Assembly (NCBI GenBank): GCA_036172665.1
Contig: CM069876.1
Span: forward strand, 4,774,001 to 4,838,000
Length of the DNA stretch: 64,000 bases
Direction of reading: 5' to 3'
Origin: Prosopocoilus inquinatus
Taxonomy: Eukaryota > Arthropoda > Insecta > Coleoptera > Lucanidae
Positions 12,161 through 23,200 of the stretch are shown one piece after another (position 1 is the first letter of the stretch; each line of letters begins with the position of its first letter). The notes under the pieces were generated by a model. The model ran no database searches and was not told the DNA's origin. It worked only from the letters and a program-made list of their open reading frames with translations. The position numbers and the translations under genes are program-made.

Positions 12161-12746
12161 GGTTGTCGCTCACTTGGCCGGCACGGCACGGAGCAGTGAC
12201 GTCCGTCCCATTCAGGCGACGTACTGTATCGTCGCCCACTGCTCCAGCCGTGACAGGTAGATTGCGTGGTAGAAGTTGGTGTGTACGAATATAAAATTCA
12301 GTTTACATCAAGTAGTGACAAGTTCGACATGAATATCAACAGTAGCTCTGATGATGAAGACATTGTTGTAATGGCCGCTTTATTAGGTTAAGAAGAAAAT
12401 CTGAAGAGGAACAGACAAGTATGGGTCCATCCTATTAATCAATAGAGGGCGACTTTAAGAGAGTTTCCTCATCTATTTCAAGACCTAAAACAAGAGGAAG
12501 AAAGAAAAGCAAAGTAGGGAAGCATCCTCAACATGAGTGGACATGTTATAACGCCGATCGGCGATGCCGGCCCAGCAAGGCACCTTCCGTTGTTTGCCGG
12601 GCACAATCGGAGACCTGCAATCCCGTCTGGCATCGTCCCGTGCTGGTCAAGTGAGCGGTCGTCCTTTCATTTATATGTGTTTCATTCAATCCGTATTTTA
12701 GCGGGACGGAACGAGCCATGACGTGCCGACCAGGTGAACGATAACC
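12161..12746 (+). mobile_element. PIF/Harbinger-like deletion derivative
   Basis: The ends form imperfect inverted repeats of about 45 bp: GGTTGTCGCTCACTTGGCC on the left, GGTTATCGTTCACCTGGTC on the reversed right, both continuing to CGTCCC. TAA-like triplets adjoin the ends, as in PIF/Harbinger target sites. From the ATG at 12329 a frame contains RQVWVHPINQ and EFPHLFQDL, resembling the accessory/transposase N-terminal region of Harbinger elements, with two internal stop codons. The catalytic region is missing. Non-autonomous and dead. Confidence 0.6.
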
Positions 12747-13432
12747 TTAATTTACACAAATTTTTCCGTGTGTTAGTTTATGCGTACGAAGACGACACAG
12801 GGAATTTTAGGCGCCTCCACCACGTCGCGTAGCGTCGCGATAAAATACAAGCGTCTTTAACGAATGTTAATTTTTAATTTTAATTCATAACTTAGCTACG
12901 ACATTCAACCCAATCTTTTATTTTGAATTTAATTTGTAATTGTTTTTACTTTTTAATTCAACGCGCGACTAAATTATTTAACTTTAAATTTATACCTTAC
13001 ATTAATGACGGTTCTTAATCTTTAATATTATCTAACGAAAGGCTTGGTCCTCGGGGGAAGCCGCCACTGTTCACCTTCTGCTGTTCACTGTCTTTTTACT
13101 CTCTTACTACTACTGTCGTACAAGTAAAATCTACATCACGCATTAATCACTGAAGTTATCCGTCATTTTTTATACACCTGGTCCCCATATTTTAAAAATT
13201 TTCGCTATTGAAGTAATTAAGAGTAGAGTTCTGGAATCTCCTCCGACCTTAACAAAAAATGAATTCCAATTCAAAGTCGGAGGACGTTCGAGAATCGGTC
13301 TCTTCTTGACGCGACCGCACGACGATCTTCAAGGCCAAAGTCAGAGGTAACTGTGAGGTAACTTTCAAATAATCTTGAGGTGGCCTTGAAATGACCTCAA
13401 AGTTGCCTTAAGGTCATTTCAAGATAATAATA
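12747..13432. other. Intergenic sequence with short internal repeats
   Basis: Contains small local repeats such as GTCGGAGGA and the GACCTTAAGG/GACCTCAA group at 13340-13420. No gene was seen. Confidence 0.4.
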
Positions 13433-14985
13433 TACCTACGTGCAAAATAATAGCAGTGCCAACGACTATTTGTTGAAAAGTCTCTGAAATTTGTTTTACA
13501 AAATATTAAAGAATGATTTCTATTCAGATTATGTTAACTGTAACATTTGTAATATTAATCTCAATATTGCTTCAGTTTATAAGCAATCACGATAATGCAA
13601 CAGCTTAACAAAAAAAAAACACTCGATCGCTGGTGTGCAAAAAAATAGCAGTACTACAAAGGTATGAGAATAACGTAAGAATATTTTATTAGATTAAACT
13701 CAAATATCTAAACACAACGTCTAGGCATGCTATCAACTAACCGCTGACGACGTTCAATAGGAATTTTAGACCACGCCGATTTCACTACTCGCCATAGTTC
13801 CTCAACATTTAATGGTTTTGCATTAAATATGGCTTGGTTAACATCAACCCAAACATTTTCAATGGAATTCAGGTCAGGAGACTGAGCTGGCCAGTCCATG
13901 ACCTGAACCTTATTAGATGCAAACCACTGCTTGGCTAATTTGCTGGTATGTTTTGGATCGCTGTCTTGCATCAAGACCCAGCGAAGAGGCATATTTTCTT
14001 CGGCCCAAGGCAGCATAATATTATTTAAAATATTTACATAAATTGGTGCGTCCATTTTTTGTTTTATCTGAAATATCGGACCAGTGACATAATGTGAAAA
14101 ACATCCCCACACTGTAATTTTTGCACCTCCATGCTTTACTGTTTTAAGAGTATCGCGTGGATCATATGCTACGTTCTTCGGTCTGCTTATAAACTGTCGA
14201 CGGCCTCCAGTACCAAATAAAACTATTTTAGACTCATCCGTCCAAAGAACATTTTGCCATTTATTAGTTGGCCAAGTTAGATGGTCGTTGGCGAAGCTAA
14301 TCCGTTTTTGCACATGCCGTGCTTGCAATAATGATGTCTTCCTAGGACTTCTGCCAAATAAATCAACTTCAATAAGCCTTCGACGTATAGTAGAAGTATT
14401 TACTTCCAAATTTAGTTCTTGTTTTCCTTTGGTGGATGTTGTAAAAGGATTCATTTTAACAAATCGCTGTATTCTTCTTGATTTTCTTCTTTCTCCCTCG
14501 AGTTTCTGGCTTTTCCGTCCATTTCAGCGCATTTGCAATCATTTTACTAGAGGAGCCAAGGATGTCTTTTATGAATGCATACGTTTTACCCTGAGAACGT
14601 AATTTTTTTATAAGCTTTCGTTTTTCATCACTACAATGTTTAGCGCGCCCCATTTTAATTAATTAAAATGTTTGTTATTCAAAATTGCTATCTTAATTCA
14701 ATTAATTTTACTTATTTTTCCGCCAATTAACAAAATAACGAATGCTTCTTTAGCTGTCACCTTACTTTTGCGTACTTAGCGCTGTAGTGCTATTATTTTG
14801 CATAAAACGTAAATCATTTTTTTAAACAATTGAATAATGTTGGTACTGTTATGTTTATTTTAATTCAGTTTAATGGATAATACCACTACTTTCTAATAGT
14901 TGGCGCTTGCGGAGAAACGGTACTAACGATACTTGCGTCATAAAATTTAAAAAAATTGACATTGCTATTATTTTGCACATAGGTG
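13433..14985 (-). mobile_element. Tc1-like transposon with doubled (IR/DR) terminal repeats
   Basis: Bounded by TA on both sides (13431-13432 and 14986-14987). The outer inverted repeats read YACCTAYGTGCAAAATAATAGC. A second inner copy of the core 'gcaaaatAatagca' lies about 190 bp inside each end (about 13637 and 14789-14802). Each end therefore has two direct repeats arranged as IR/DR, as known for Sleeping Beauty-type Tc1 elements. The transposase gene lies between them on the minus strand and carries one frameshift. Confidence 0.8.
13708..14653 (-). pseudogene. Tc1-family DD34E transposase, one frameshift
   Basis: The enzyme would cut and paste its own TA-flanked element. The N-terminal part (14653-14456) holds the helix-turn-helix DNA-binding region and ends in a basic RGRKKK stretch. 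The catalytic part (14454-13708) shows WTDESK (first Asp), QDSDPKHTS (second Asp) and SPDLNSIENVW (Glu), with 34 residues between the last two, hence DD34E. The two parts are in different frames. The break lies in the A-rich run near 14470-14500 and looks like one extra A. Otherwise the reading is open, so the copy is fairly young but not autonomous as read. Confidence 0.85.
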
Positions 14986-15134
14986 TAATAATAATTTGCC
15001 TTTCTGAGTTATTTTTTTCTCTCTCAAAATCACAAGAAATATAATAACAATTATAAATGATAATTATGTGATAAGAAAAAAAATAAATAAAAAATGGAAT
15101 GTGCGCAAGAAAATGTACACTTCTGCTCTTACAC

Positions 15135-16320
15135 TCAACACTCTTCACCAACGTCAATACAATTTTGCATACGCTCAAACCAATTTCTAAAGCACGTTTT
15201 CCACTCTAAAGATGGTACCTCAGAAACCATTGTCCGGAATGTTTCAACCGTTGCTTCAGCCGACGAAAATCGCTCACCACGCACTTTATTTTTGATATTT
15301 GGGAACAAAAATAAATCATTAGGTGATAAATCAGGTGAATATGGAGAATGAGTCATTAATTCAACATTTTTGTTGGACAAAAAATCAACTGTTTAACGGG
15401 CTGAGTGAGATCTGGCGTTGTCATGATGGAGAATAATTTGTCGATTTCGATTGTTTCTTCTTATTTGATTGATGACTTCCGACAAACTAGTTGTAGTATA
15501 CCAATCAGCATTCACGGTTTTTCGATCCTCTAAAGCCACGGTTGCTACATGTCCAGTTAAACCAAAGAAACAAGCAATCATTTGCTTCGCAGCATTGTGA
15601 GCGGACAACTTTTGTTGGTTTTGGTTCATTTTGAAATACCCAAACGGTAGATTGTTGTTTACTTTCTGGCTCGCACGAATAGGTCCACGTTTCGTCACCA
15701 GTAACGATGTTATAAATTAAATTTGAATTTCTTGAGCATTTCTTTGCACCATTTGACACGACCCTGCTTTTGCGCTTCTGTTAAATTGTCTGGGATCCAA
15801 CGACGTACGTTCAAATGATCATGCAAAATCTGGTGTATTGCTTCCATGTCAATGCGTAAGGATGCTTGAATCTCACGGTTTGTCACATGTCGATCTCGTT
15901 CAAGTATTTCACGCACAGCATCTACATTAGTGGCAACAACAGATGTTGATGGACAACCTTCACGTAATTCGTCACTGAGAGAGGTACGTCCACGCTGGAA
16001 TTCGGCAAACCAATTATAAACACTGCTCCTTGATGGTGCTTCATCTCCAAAAGCCGAATGAAGCCGATCGAGGCATTGTTTCGGCGTTAGATCACATTTG
16101 AAATCGCAGAAAATCATGACACGAAAATTTTCAAGCGAGATTTCCATGTTTACACGAAATTGCTTTTTCTTAAATGCTGTACAAACAAAACTAATTCACT
16201 TGAGAAGGAACTGTCAATAGAATTATAGGCGAAAAACGTCAAATTTTTCAAATATGACAGCTGATAAACGCTATCAATTCTAGACCTACAAGATTCCAGA
16301 AAATTTTCCAGCAGCCCACG
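15135..16320 (-). pseudogene. mariner (DD34D) transposase, multiply frameshifted, 3' end truncated
   Basis: Minus-strand frames 16147-15710, 15759-15505, 15698-15393 and 15380-15135 together cover almost a whole mariner transposase: the N-terminal helix-turn-helix region with SSVYNWFAEFQRG, GDETWTYSCEPESKQ, HHDNARSHSA and YSPDLSPNDLFLFPN. Several frameshifts separate them. The 5' terminal repeat (CTGCTGGAAAA-type) is present and ends at 16320 before a TA; the other terminal repeat is missing. A second copy of the same family lies at 51905-53192 in the opposite orientation. It inserted into a non-LTR element (16321 onward). Confidence 0.85.
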
Positions 16321-17683
16321 TAATTAAGCATACGTTGTCTGAAGCTAGACTTTGATAAAGTTTTAAAATGTAGCGGGATATCATTATAAGTTTTAGCTAC
16401 GTTGTACGAAAAAGACCTTTCAAACAAAGAAGTTTTATGAACGTGCGGTGTCAGCAATCCTTTGTAACGTACGTACGTTTAAGTGATGGACATCAGATCT
16501 AAAAGCAAGAGGAATGAAGAAGTCTCCTATATGACATGTTTAACCACCCTATATATGCTAGCATATGAGAAATTCTCTGATGTTTTCTAATGCCATGGAT
16601 CAGTCTGAGACATGAATTCTGCACAAATTGAATTCTGTTACGCGTAACAGCGTCAAGACAAGGACTGTATACGACATCGCAATGATTAAAGTGTGAAAGA
16701 GTGATGCTGTCTCGCAATATAATTTTCAATTTCCCAGTTAAAAAATAAAATGTCGATTGTTAAATAATAACTATATATAGGAGAAATACATTTTACGCGG
16801 TTCAAATTCTAGTGAAGCAGGCAATATAAAATATTATACCGTAGCGTGTAAACAAACGCGAGGGCTGCGGAGACAATTAACGCCGCTACAGCAATGGTGT
16901 TACTCAGTATAACAAAAAACAGAACAATATTGCTGCAGTAAAAATTACAGTTGTGTAATCAACTCTTCTTGTTTAAATGTGTAAAGATTTTCAGGGTAAT
17001 TAGTTGACCAGTTGTACCTCGACCGGCGGACTTTATTGCGACATTGCGTCATATAGTAAGAACGCCGTAAATTATTTTCACCGTACCATTACACAATGTG
17101 CCTGTTCGATACAATTTTACGGCGCTACTGAAACGATGGTGTGTACTTATTCAAATCCTATGTTTAATAATAACTTTAAACTGGAATAAGCTTTTCGTAT
17201 GCACGTGGAAATATGACTATTGAACCTTAATTTACGATCAGGTTTTAACCCCAAATCTTTAGAAAAATTTTGTGCAAATCGTGCAAATGTAAGAGTGATG
17301 AACAGATAAAAGAGCGACATCTTACGATCGCTTTTTGACCAGACATTGCAGTAGGATAGACAAATTGAAGCGGGATTTGCTCCTAATAAGTCCCCCATGC
17401 AAGGGCTGAAACAGCTGCTCGATATTTTCACTGCAATCAAAAACGATTTACACAAAATTTTTCTAAAAACTTTCATTATGCTTTGACAGCAAGCATGGTC
17501 GCCTTGCATGGGGGACTTATTAGGAGCAAATCCCGCTTCAATTTGTCTATCCTACTGCAATGTCAGGTCAAAAAGCGATCGTAAGATGTCGCTATTTTAT
17601 CTGTTCACCAAATCTTTAGCTTCATTTATAAATTGTAGTGGCATGTTATAAATACTAAGTGGCGAGTCAGTGGAAGATAATGA
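16321..17683 (-). pseudogene. Non-LTR retrotransposon C-terminal fragment, interrupted
   Basis: Minus-strand frames contain RSFSYNVAKTYNDIPLHF (near 16400), SLSHFNHCDVVYSPCLD-like sequence (16499-16729), and further upstream NMPLQFINEAKDLGLK joined across an insertion to PDRKLRFNSHISTCIRKAY. These are typical of the region after the catalytic core in Jockey/CR1-like reverse transcriptases. The copy is cut by a mariner at 16320 and by the element at 17263-17607. No intact catalytic motif remains. Confidence 0.75.
17263..17607. mobile_element. Fold-back element with 12-bp target duplication (copy 1)
   Basis: Flanked by identical 12-mers CCAAATCTTTAG (17251-17262 and 17608-17619). It inserted inside the non-LTR frame, whose reading resumes across it. 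About 105 bp at 17297-17402 recur inverted at 17506-17607, around a roughly 100-bp unique centre. One end is AAAAATTTTGTGCAAATCG, the other reads TGAACAGATAAAATAGCG on the minus strand. Related copies are at 26030-26619 and 44108-44170. It matches no class I recognise; not coding. Confidence 0.75.
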
Positions 17684-17826
17684 CCAGTTGCACCAAGCAT
17701 CTAAGGTCATCTTAACTTTAAGCACCGCTTAGAATGTGATTTACTGAATGTCCTGTAACATCAAATGTCATATTATAAGCAGTACTTAAAATTAAGCTCG
17801 ACTTAAGTGTTTGGTGCAACCGGCCA
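17680..17826. mobile_element. Short MITE with GGTTGCACCA-type ends
   Basis: The ends TGACCAGTTGCACCAAGC and, reversed, TGGCCGGTTGCACCAAAC form imperfect inverted repeats around AAGT-rich sequence. Length about 147 bp, non-coding. The ends resemble those of the MITE at 10452-10588. Confidence 0.65.
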
Positions 17827-18460
17827 TAAGACTTGTAAATCATGATTAAGCAGTTTCATTTCAAGGTCTTTTGAAAAAATAAGTTACGGCCTATTGAAAA
17901 TTTCACATGATGTAAAAATATTAAAAAACTAAAATCCAATCAAAGGAGGAGCGGCTTTCTTGAATAACTTCATCACATTGGTGGTATAAAGAATTATGAA
18001 AAAATAATTAAGTATCGTCATTGAAAATCGATATCATACAAATTCTTCTGCGTGGCGATAATAAATAACGAATAAAGTTTTGTAGATTTATAAGAAGAAT
18101 TATTTTCTTATGGGTAGGTAGAATGAAACACAAATTTATATTAGAAAAAAATTTACAAAGTTTCTGTGGTGTTATGGATATGAATTTTCTAAGAACGTAC
18201 GTATCTTATATTTTTCAGAATTCTCCATACCATATACGGCTTGATGTGGTATGTAAAACTGACTGCCAGTTTATATTGTTAGGCCGGAAGGATTATTTTG
18301 CACTTAAAATGGAGATTGTTTATAATAAAAATTAAGTGGTTTCCAAGCATGTATAATTTCTTCCGCGTTTTCACTTGGTCAATAATCGTCCATTAAAAAA
18401 ATAAAGAAAAAATAACAAGGATATGATAATCTAGAAAATTATTTCCTTAAAAAGACTGTA

Positions 18461-19599
18461 CAGCCTGTAATCAAATAAGTTTCACATATTAAAACTGTAA
18501 GTTCTTTATCACTTCAGAAAGTGATTTCTACAAATATGAATTTTATTGGTGCAAAATTAAAGAAATTAAAACCCACCCCAGAGCCCGGAAACTTTTTGTT
18601 TGAAAACCTCTGACTGGCCGTGTATCAGTTTCTACAAGCGCATCACAAAAGGTCGTAAAACAATAAAGCGTCATCGAACTGAAGGGCACTGGGTTAAAAT
18701 CATCGCTTGTGTAATTCCATAACGGAATAGAATTATAAATATCCATCGCGTTGCTTATTAAATCAATCAATTTTCTCAAATTTCACGTAATTGTTAATAG
18801 TTTTCTGCTCACAAAACTGTAAAAATAAATAAAAATTAGAAATTCCATTTTCTAAAATTATTTTACTAATTCATACGTATTCATCGTGTACTTTATTTGC
18901 TGGTCGTCAATAAACTGCATTGTTATTTCTTTATTGCGCAAAATGTTTAAGAATGTATTTTCTTTCTGCATTTCGGAAAATCATTATTGAATGCAGTCAT
19001 CGCTTTTATTATTTTGTGGAACCAAAACAATAAAGCGTCATCGAACTCGAACTACGAAGAAACGTATTCGTTAGTGGAAATAATTAACAAAGCGACAATC
19101 AATCAGAGCGACTAATAATTTTTTTTAATTACTTTAATACGCGAAATTAGCACTGTAAATCATGTGTACTATTGGTTTACAAAGACCAGGATGTCAACAT
19201 CTAATTATTGTCGATTATCTAATGAAACAGATTTAATTCTGATCAATGCAATCAGATTTAAATTGTTCTCCTTTAATCATAATGCACACACGGGCTACGA
19301 CCGAGTAGTTGTGAATTTGAACGCTCGTCTTTAATGGGTCGGTGATTCTATTTTATTGTGTTCCCATAAAGCTTTTAAAATGCGATCAAGCAATTGACCT
19401 TGAATTTTGCTGGAATTTTGTTTTATAACGTTGTTTTTGTGCACGGCCGACCAAAAGTTCTCAAACAAAAGAGTCAATACTCCTCCACTAGGTCATTTTT
19501 TTATTTTTGAGCTAGACTTTCGGTAGTTGCAGCATTAATTCTCTTACATGATGAGGAACTTACGGTATTAATATGTGAAACTAATTTGATTACACCCTG
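18461..19599. mobile_element. Non-autonomous TA-flanked element (1.14 kb), CAGSSTG ends
   Basis: The left end CAGCCTGTAATCAAATAAG and the reversed right end CAGGGTGTAATCAAATTAG continue as inverted repeats for about 45 bp through TTTCACATATTAA. TA flanks both ends. A 'caataaagcgtcatcgaact' phrase occurs twice inside (about 18660 and 19029). No transposase. Confidence 0.7.
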
Positions 19600-19601
19600 T
19601 A

Positions 19602-20170
19602 TAAAACAACTTGGTTTTCATGGCCACAAAAAATGGCTATTCCAGCATTTGTATCTTATCTTGAGGATTTATCCTTGTAAGTAATTAATCGAAGAAAAAA
19701 TTGTATTTAATTTTTTAAATGATTTTTCATTCTTAAAATATTTGTTTGTGGAGTTGAACGATAAACAGTAGGTACAGGGGACACTTGACTCTTTTTAATA
19801 TTACGACAAAAAATCATTTGCGTTGCATTATATCCTTACGAAGTAATTTGTTGCTACCGCTGTATCAGAGAAAGAAGGTTGATGAAAAATAAATGACAGA
19901 ATAGAAAAAGAATTGGTTTGCAAATGGATTCAATACAAGCAAGGGACCTTTTCAGTTTCATTTATGTAATAATTTTAAGTTCTTCTCAAATCTTTGAATT
20001 TCCACAGTAAATTATGTCATTTTGTGATAATTCCCACTTTCGATACTTAATCAAGGAAGCAAACGCGAAATGACGTTTTTGTTTGGTAATTTTTTCTAAT
20101 CACTCAAGTATAAATAATACTCGAACTTATTTACATTTTTTGTTCCTTTTTCAAGCCCCAGCTTTATTTT
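19602..20170. other. AT-rich sequence upstream of the coiled-coil gene
   Basis: No gene or repeat ends were seen. It may hold upstream control sequence of the gene starting near 20240. Confidence 0.35.
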
Positions 20171-20173
20171 ACG

Positions 20174-20180
20174 TATATAA
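20174..20180 (+). promoter_or_regulatory. TATA-like box upstream of coiled-coil gene
   Basis: The string TATATAA lies 60 bp before the proposed start codon at 20240, a position compatible with a core promoter and a short leader. In this AT-rich DNA such strings arise by chance, so the call is weak. An upstream exon remains possible, because the start-codon frame stays open leftward to about 20114. Confidence 0.25.
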
Positions 20181-20239
20181 TTAGTGTGAATCGACAATCC
20201 TCTTCCGGCAAGTACGTCGCGGGAGCCTCACTAAACGGT

Positions 20240-23200
20240 ATGAAGGTAAATATGGAAGGCAATCCCTCAAATTAAAACTACACGACGCCCCCTTCAGAAC
20301 AGAAATTCTCCATCGACCCATAGGCTAACGCCCAAGTATTCAGATTCTGAAGTAAGAACAACATCAGAGAAGGCAAGGCGAAAAACGACCGCAGGTGTGT
20401 TCATCCAGAAGAGCGCGCAGATTTTACAAAACTACAGTACACTCCTGAAGAAGGCCCCTTATCAATTCGGAGATCCCGAAACGTACTTCAGGCAGACGCT
20501 CAGAAATTACGACGACTTCGATTTTCACATCACCAGCAAATCACTTAAAGAAGTCAAATTGCTAGACAATTGCAACGCCGTAAGTTTTTGGGCGCCGAAG
20601 CAATGAACCGAATAAATCGCGAAAGTTTCAGGAGAACAAGAGGTGTTGGGGGAATCCGACGCCGTTAGGAGACGGTGACAAACGAAATTTGAAAACTCTT
20701 GCCAAAGCGAGGAGCATCACAAGACGTAAAGACAAAGGCGACGAGGAAGAAACCGAGGAGTTTTACTCGCCCAGTAGTCATTTCACGGAAAACTTTGAAT
20801 CTGTAGAAAACATGGCTGAAGAGGAGGAGGAAATCATGACTGAAGACGTAACTTGAAACTTTCAATCTTTTGTAATGACTAATTAAATTTTCCGTAGGAA
20901 GCGGACGTCGAAGCGGAACCAGAAGTGCAAGCTGAGCCTGTACAGGAAGGAGAACCAGTGCAAGATCCCCTCGATGAAACTGAGGATTTGGTAAATAGAG
21001 CTGCGGACGATTTGGACAAGTTAGAAGAAGAAAATGACTTGAAAGACCTTGAAGAAGACGAGGAAGAGGTACTCTTATTTTCTGCAGAGAAAACCTTGGG
21101 TTCCATTACTTTTTGATTTTAAGGTTTTTACTGAGCCTACTGGTTTTGGAGACGTTACAGAAGAAGATAAGACAGAAGAAGATAAGACGGAGGCGGACGA
21201 TTTTCAAATTTCCGAAGAAACTCCAGCCACCACCACTGCTGGTAATAGAGGTCGCATTCCTCCCCAACAAATTCTTGTTAAATGTAGTTACAGACACAGA
21301 AAAAGCCGAAGATGAGAAAGATACAAATGCCGTGTTAAAAGAAGTAGAAGAATGTGAAAAACAATGCATGGAAATCTACAAGATCCTCAATGAACTCAAG
21401 CAACGCGTATCAGAATTGTTGAATGTAAGAGCCGCCTGTTTCGAGTCTATCAGTTAATGATATGGATTTTTATAGAAACCATCGAGAAGTGAGCAGGAAG
21501 ATAAAGAACTTCAAGAAAAGCAGAAAATGTTGAACGAGAAAATGCTCCTACTGGAGCAAAAGACCAAGCGCATCGAATATCTAGTTGGCCAATCAAAGGC
21601 TGCGTACGACAAGCCGCGGAGTGAGGATATTTTGCCCAAGGTCATCATCTGTGGAGTGACTGAGAATAGTATGCCGAAAATTATCGTCTGCGATGGTAAA
21701 AAGCAAGGAAGGTCTCAACGAAGCAGTAAACAGCCCATAGTATGTGGAAAACCACCACCAATATGCCCTGCAACGCCGGCATGCGTTCCACCTCCAATAT
21801 GCCAACCACCACCACCACCTGTCTGTAAGCCTCCAAAAATAATATGCGGAGAGGCGGTAAGCGCTCAAATTATTCCTTAATACATTTATTTAATACTTTA
21901 ATGTGTCTTTGTTTTTTCCTGCAGAGTGTAGTGCCAAAGTTTGCCAAGCGCTTGTGCGAAAGCTATAATATGCAAGAGAAACTAGCGGCCGAAAATGCTG
22001 ATCTTGAAGGGAAAAGGTTTGTTTCCATGGCGGTCTTAAACTTAATTTTGAACAAGTTATCTGATGTCAAAATGTCAGAAGCGTTTCAAAATTCATCATA
22101 GATTTTCACACCAGACCTATCAATAACATCCTAAAAATGCCTTTCTCCCCTTAACATGTCATAGAAAAAAGAAGAAAGATGTTCACGTTCACTTATTAGG
22201 ATAAAATTAATCGATTCAACTTCAACCTTCAAAATTTTACAGGTATAAACTGCAGGAAGATCTCATCACTCAAGACCAGACCGTGGAAAGTCTACAGCGC
22301 AAACTAGGCAGTCTCCAGACTGAAATGCGCATGATCATCAAAGAAAACTTCCTACTTAACGAAAAACTAGAGAAAGCGAAGGTAAGCTTCATTATAATAT
22401 CCATTAGTCCAACGTTCCTAGCATTTGGGTTGGTGTGACTAGTTCGAATGACTGCAGAAATAAATAACGCTTTTACTTTCAGTGTTCACCACCTCCCATC
22501 TGTAATAGAGGGGTTAGTATCATCTCCGTTTTATTTAAAAGAGTTTCCAATTCTAAGAAATGATTTTAGGATAGCCCTAGACCAATCTGTCCAAGAAGTA
22601 CCGAAAGCAAAACTAAAAAAATGCCTTGCCCTAGAGCACGTAAACCAATCTGCCCTGCAGATTTTCGAGGACGTTTGGATGAATGCTCGGAGACCACCCA
22701 ACAGTTGGTATGTTTACATTTCAAAACCCCGAGCTCATCTTACGCGTAGCCATTTAAAGGAAAAGCAACTGGCCGATATGGAAGATGAAGTCCGAAACAT
22801 GCAGAGCGAGCTAATCGCGGTTCGGCAGGAGAGAATGCACCTGGAACAGCACCGAAGAATGCTGTGTTTGCCGCCATGTCAAATACCCCCATGCAAAGTA
22901 TTCCGGTTACTAAATTAGCAGAATAGCAAAAATTACTTTAACGATTTTCAGCCACCATGTCAAGGTCCTTGCAACCCCAACAGAGTAATTACGTTCAGCT
23001 AAAAATAAAATAATGAAAGGTCTAGGATGTATTTTGCAGGGCATTTCGGCCGACCAACAGTTGAGGGAGCTCAGGGAACAGTATTATACCTTGCAGGACG
23101 ATTACAAAGGAAAATTGGTTGAAGTTGCTGGACTGCGCGCAGACGTCGAGAAACTTAAGCAGAACGCAAAGGACGCTGAGGAATCGAAAAAGCTGGCCGA

